Below are positions 5,342 to 5,653 of a DNA stretch of 5,653 bases, one piece after another; position 1 is the stretch's first letter; each line of letters begins with the position of its first letter. Under the pieces are notes generated by a model. That model searched no databases and was not told the origin of the DNA. It was given only the letters and a program-made list of their open reading frames with translations. The DNA lies in NCBI GenBank assembly GCA_041744735.1, contig JBGTKH010000036.1:1-5653 (forward strand), read 5' to 3'. Origin of the DNA: JBGTKH01 sp041744735. GTDB taxonomy: Bacteria; Planctomycetota; Planctomycetia; Pirellulales; Pirellulaceae. The translations under genes and the position numbers were made by a program.

Positions 5342-5653
5342 CCGCTGCGTTCGACTTGATCCGCATCGCTCAGGTCGGGCGATTCGGCGACCGCGGCTCG
5401 CTTTGGCCTGGCGGTGGTGCCGGGGACGACTAAGGGGACGGGAGAATTTTCTTCGATGATTATCCGCAGCTCGTCGGAGTCGACGGATTCGACTTCGATT
5501 AAGCGTTCGGTCAGGGCGACCAGGGCATCGCGGCGGACATCGAGAATGTGGCGGACCTTTTCGATGGACTCGTCGATGATGCGGCGCACTTCTTGATCGA
5601 TCTCGCGGGCGGTCTGTTCGCTGTAGCTGCGGACATGATCGTCCATGCCGGAG
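5338..5653 (-). CDS. ftsH: FtsH-type ATP-dependent zinc protease, C-terminus only
   Basis: This is the last 104 or so residues of an FtsH/M41 protease, entering from the right window edge. FtsH is a hexameric membrane-anchored AAA+ zinc metalloprotease that degrades misfolded membrane proteins and short-lived regulators. The visible part is the helical end of the peptidase domain, after the HEXXH and third zinc ligand, which lie off-window. The markers are SYSEQTAREIDQEVRRIIDE, then VRHILDVRRDALVALTERLIE and ESVDSDELRIIIE, where the family usually has E-T-L-D-x-x-E. The first ATG here (5644-5646) is internal; the frame is open to the edge. After the peptidase domain comes an unstructured tail of about 35 residues rich in P, A and charged residues, ending at TAG 5338-5340. 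That stop lies on the junction with the receiver-domain scrap, so the natural C-terminus may have been altered. Planctomycetes often have several FtsH paralogues; which one this is cannot be told. Confidence 0.85.
   Translation of the reverse strand, partial: SGMDDHVRSYSEQTAREIDQEVRRIIDESIEKVRHILDVRRDALVALTERLIEVESVDSDELRIIIEENSPVPLVVPGTTARPKRAAVAESPDLSDADQVERSG

Noticed and set aside
5220..5366. N-terminal extension of the 105-aa protein to an ATG at 5366
   Set aside because: The extra 49 codons read out of frame over the FtsH end and the receiver-domain scrap and are not protein-like.
1..5653. CRISPR array, tRNA, rRNA or riboswitch
   Set aside because: No regularly spaced direct repeats and no cloverleaf, rRNA or known riboswitch core was seen by eye on either strand.

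Overview
The window looks like an accessory, mosaic stretch of a moderately GC-rich bacterial chromosome. The style of the genes (a large ferritin-like/VioB-type protein, an IS1634-type transposase, hairpin repeats built on AAGC..GCTT) suggests a planctomycete. That assignment is inference from impression, not from a marker gene.

Layout, left to right. Positions 1-236 carry no gene I can support, but hold two inverted-repeat structures. One is a long near-perfect palindrome (24-49). The other is a pair of related mini-hairpins in inverted orientation (68-134), whose differences compensate each other. Positions 237-654 (minus strand) are the 3' remainder of an unrecognised gene. Its 5' end is cut off by a complete insertion sequence at 655-2542. 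That element has 16-bp perfect terminal inverted repeats, an 8-bp direct repeat on each side and one intact 580-aa DDE transposase. A 575-aa ferritin-like protein gene (2563-4290, plus strand) starts 20 bp beyond the element's right-hand inverted-repeat end and probably also lacks its natural 5' end.

The right third is all on the minus strand, read from 5653 leftwards. First comes the C-terminus of an FtsH-type membrane protease, cut by the window edge. Next is an out-of-frame scrap that reads as the last part of a response-regulator receiver domain. Then comes a 105-aa protein with a possible RelE/ParE-like C-terminal half. Last is a Shedu-like (DUF4263) nuclease gene whose start overlaps the 105-aa gene's stop as ATGA. 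The Shedu-like gene is broken: its first half and last half are in different frames, and the stretch that should link them (the part of the fold expected to carry the Q...DW helix) is absent. This indicates an internal deletion.

The window therefore combines an apparently intact mobile element, at least three damaged genes and the relic of what may have been a two-gene, translationally coupled Shedu-type defence module. The most original observations are the coupling of the small gene to the Shedu-like gene, the deletion in the nuclease, the conflict between a clean target duplication and two headless flanking genes, and the compensating substitutions in the left-hand hairpin repeat.
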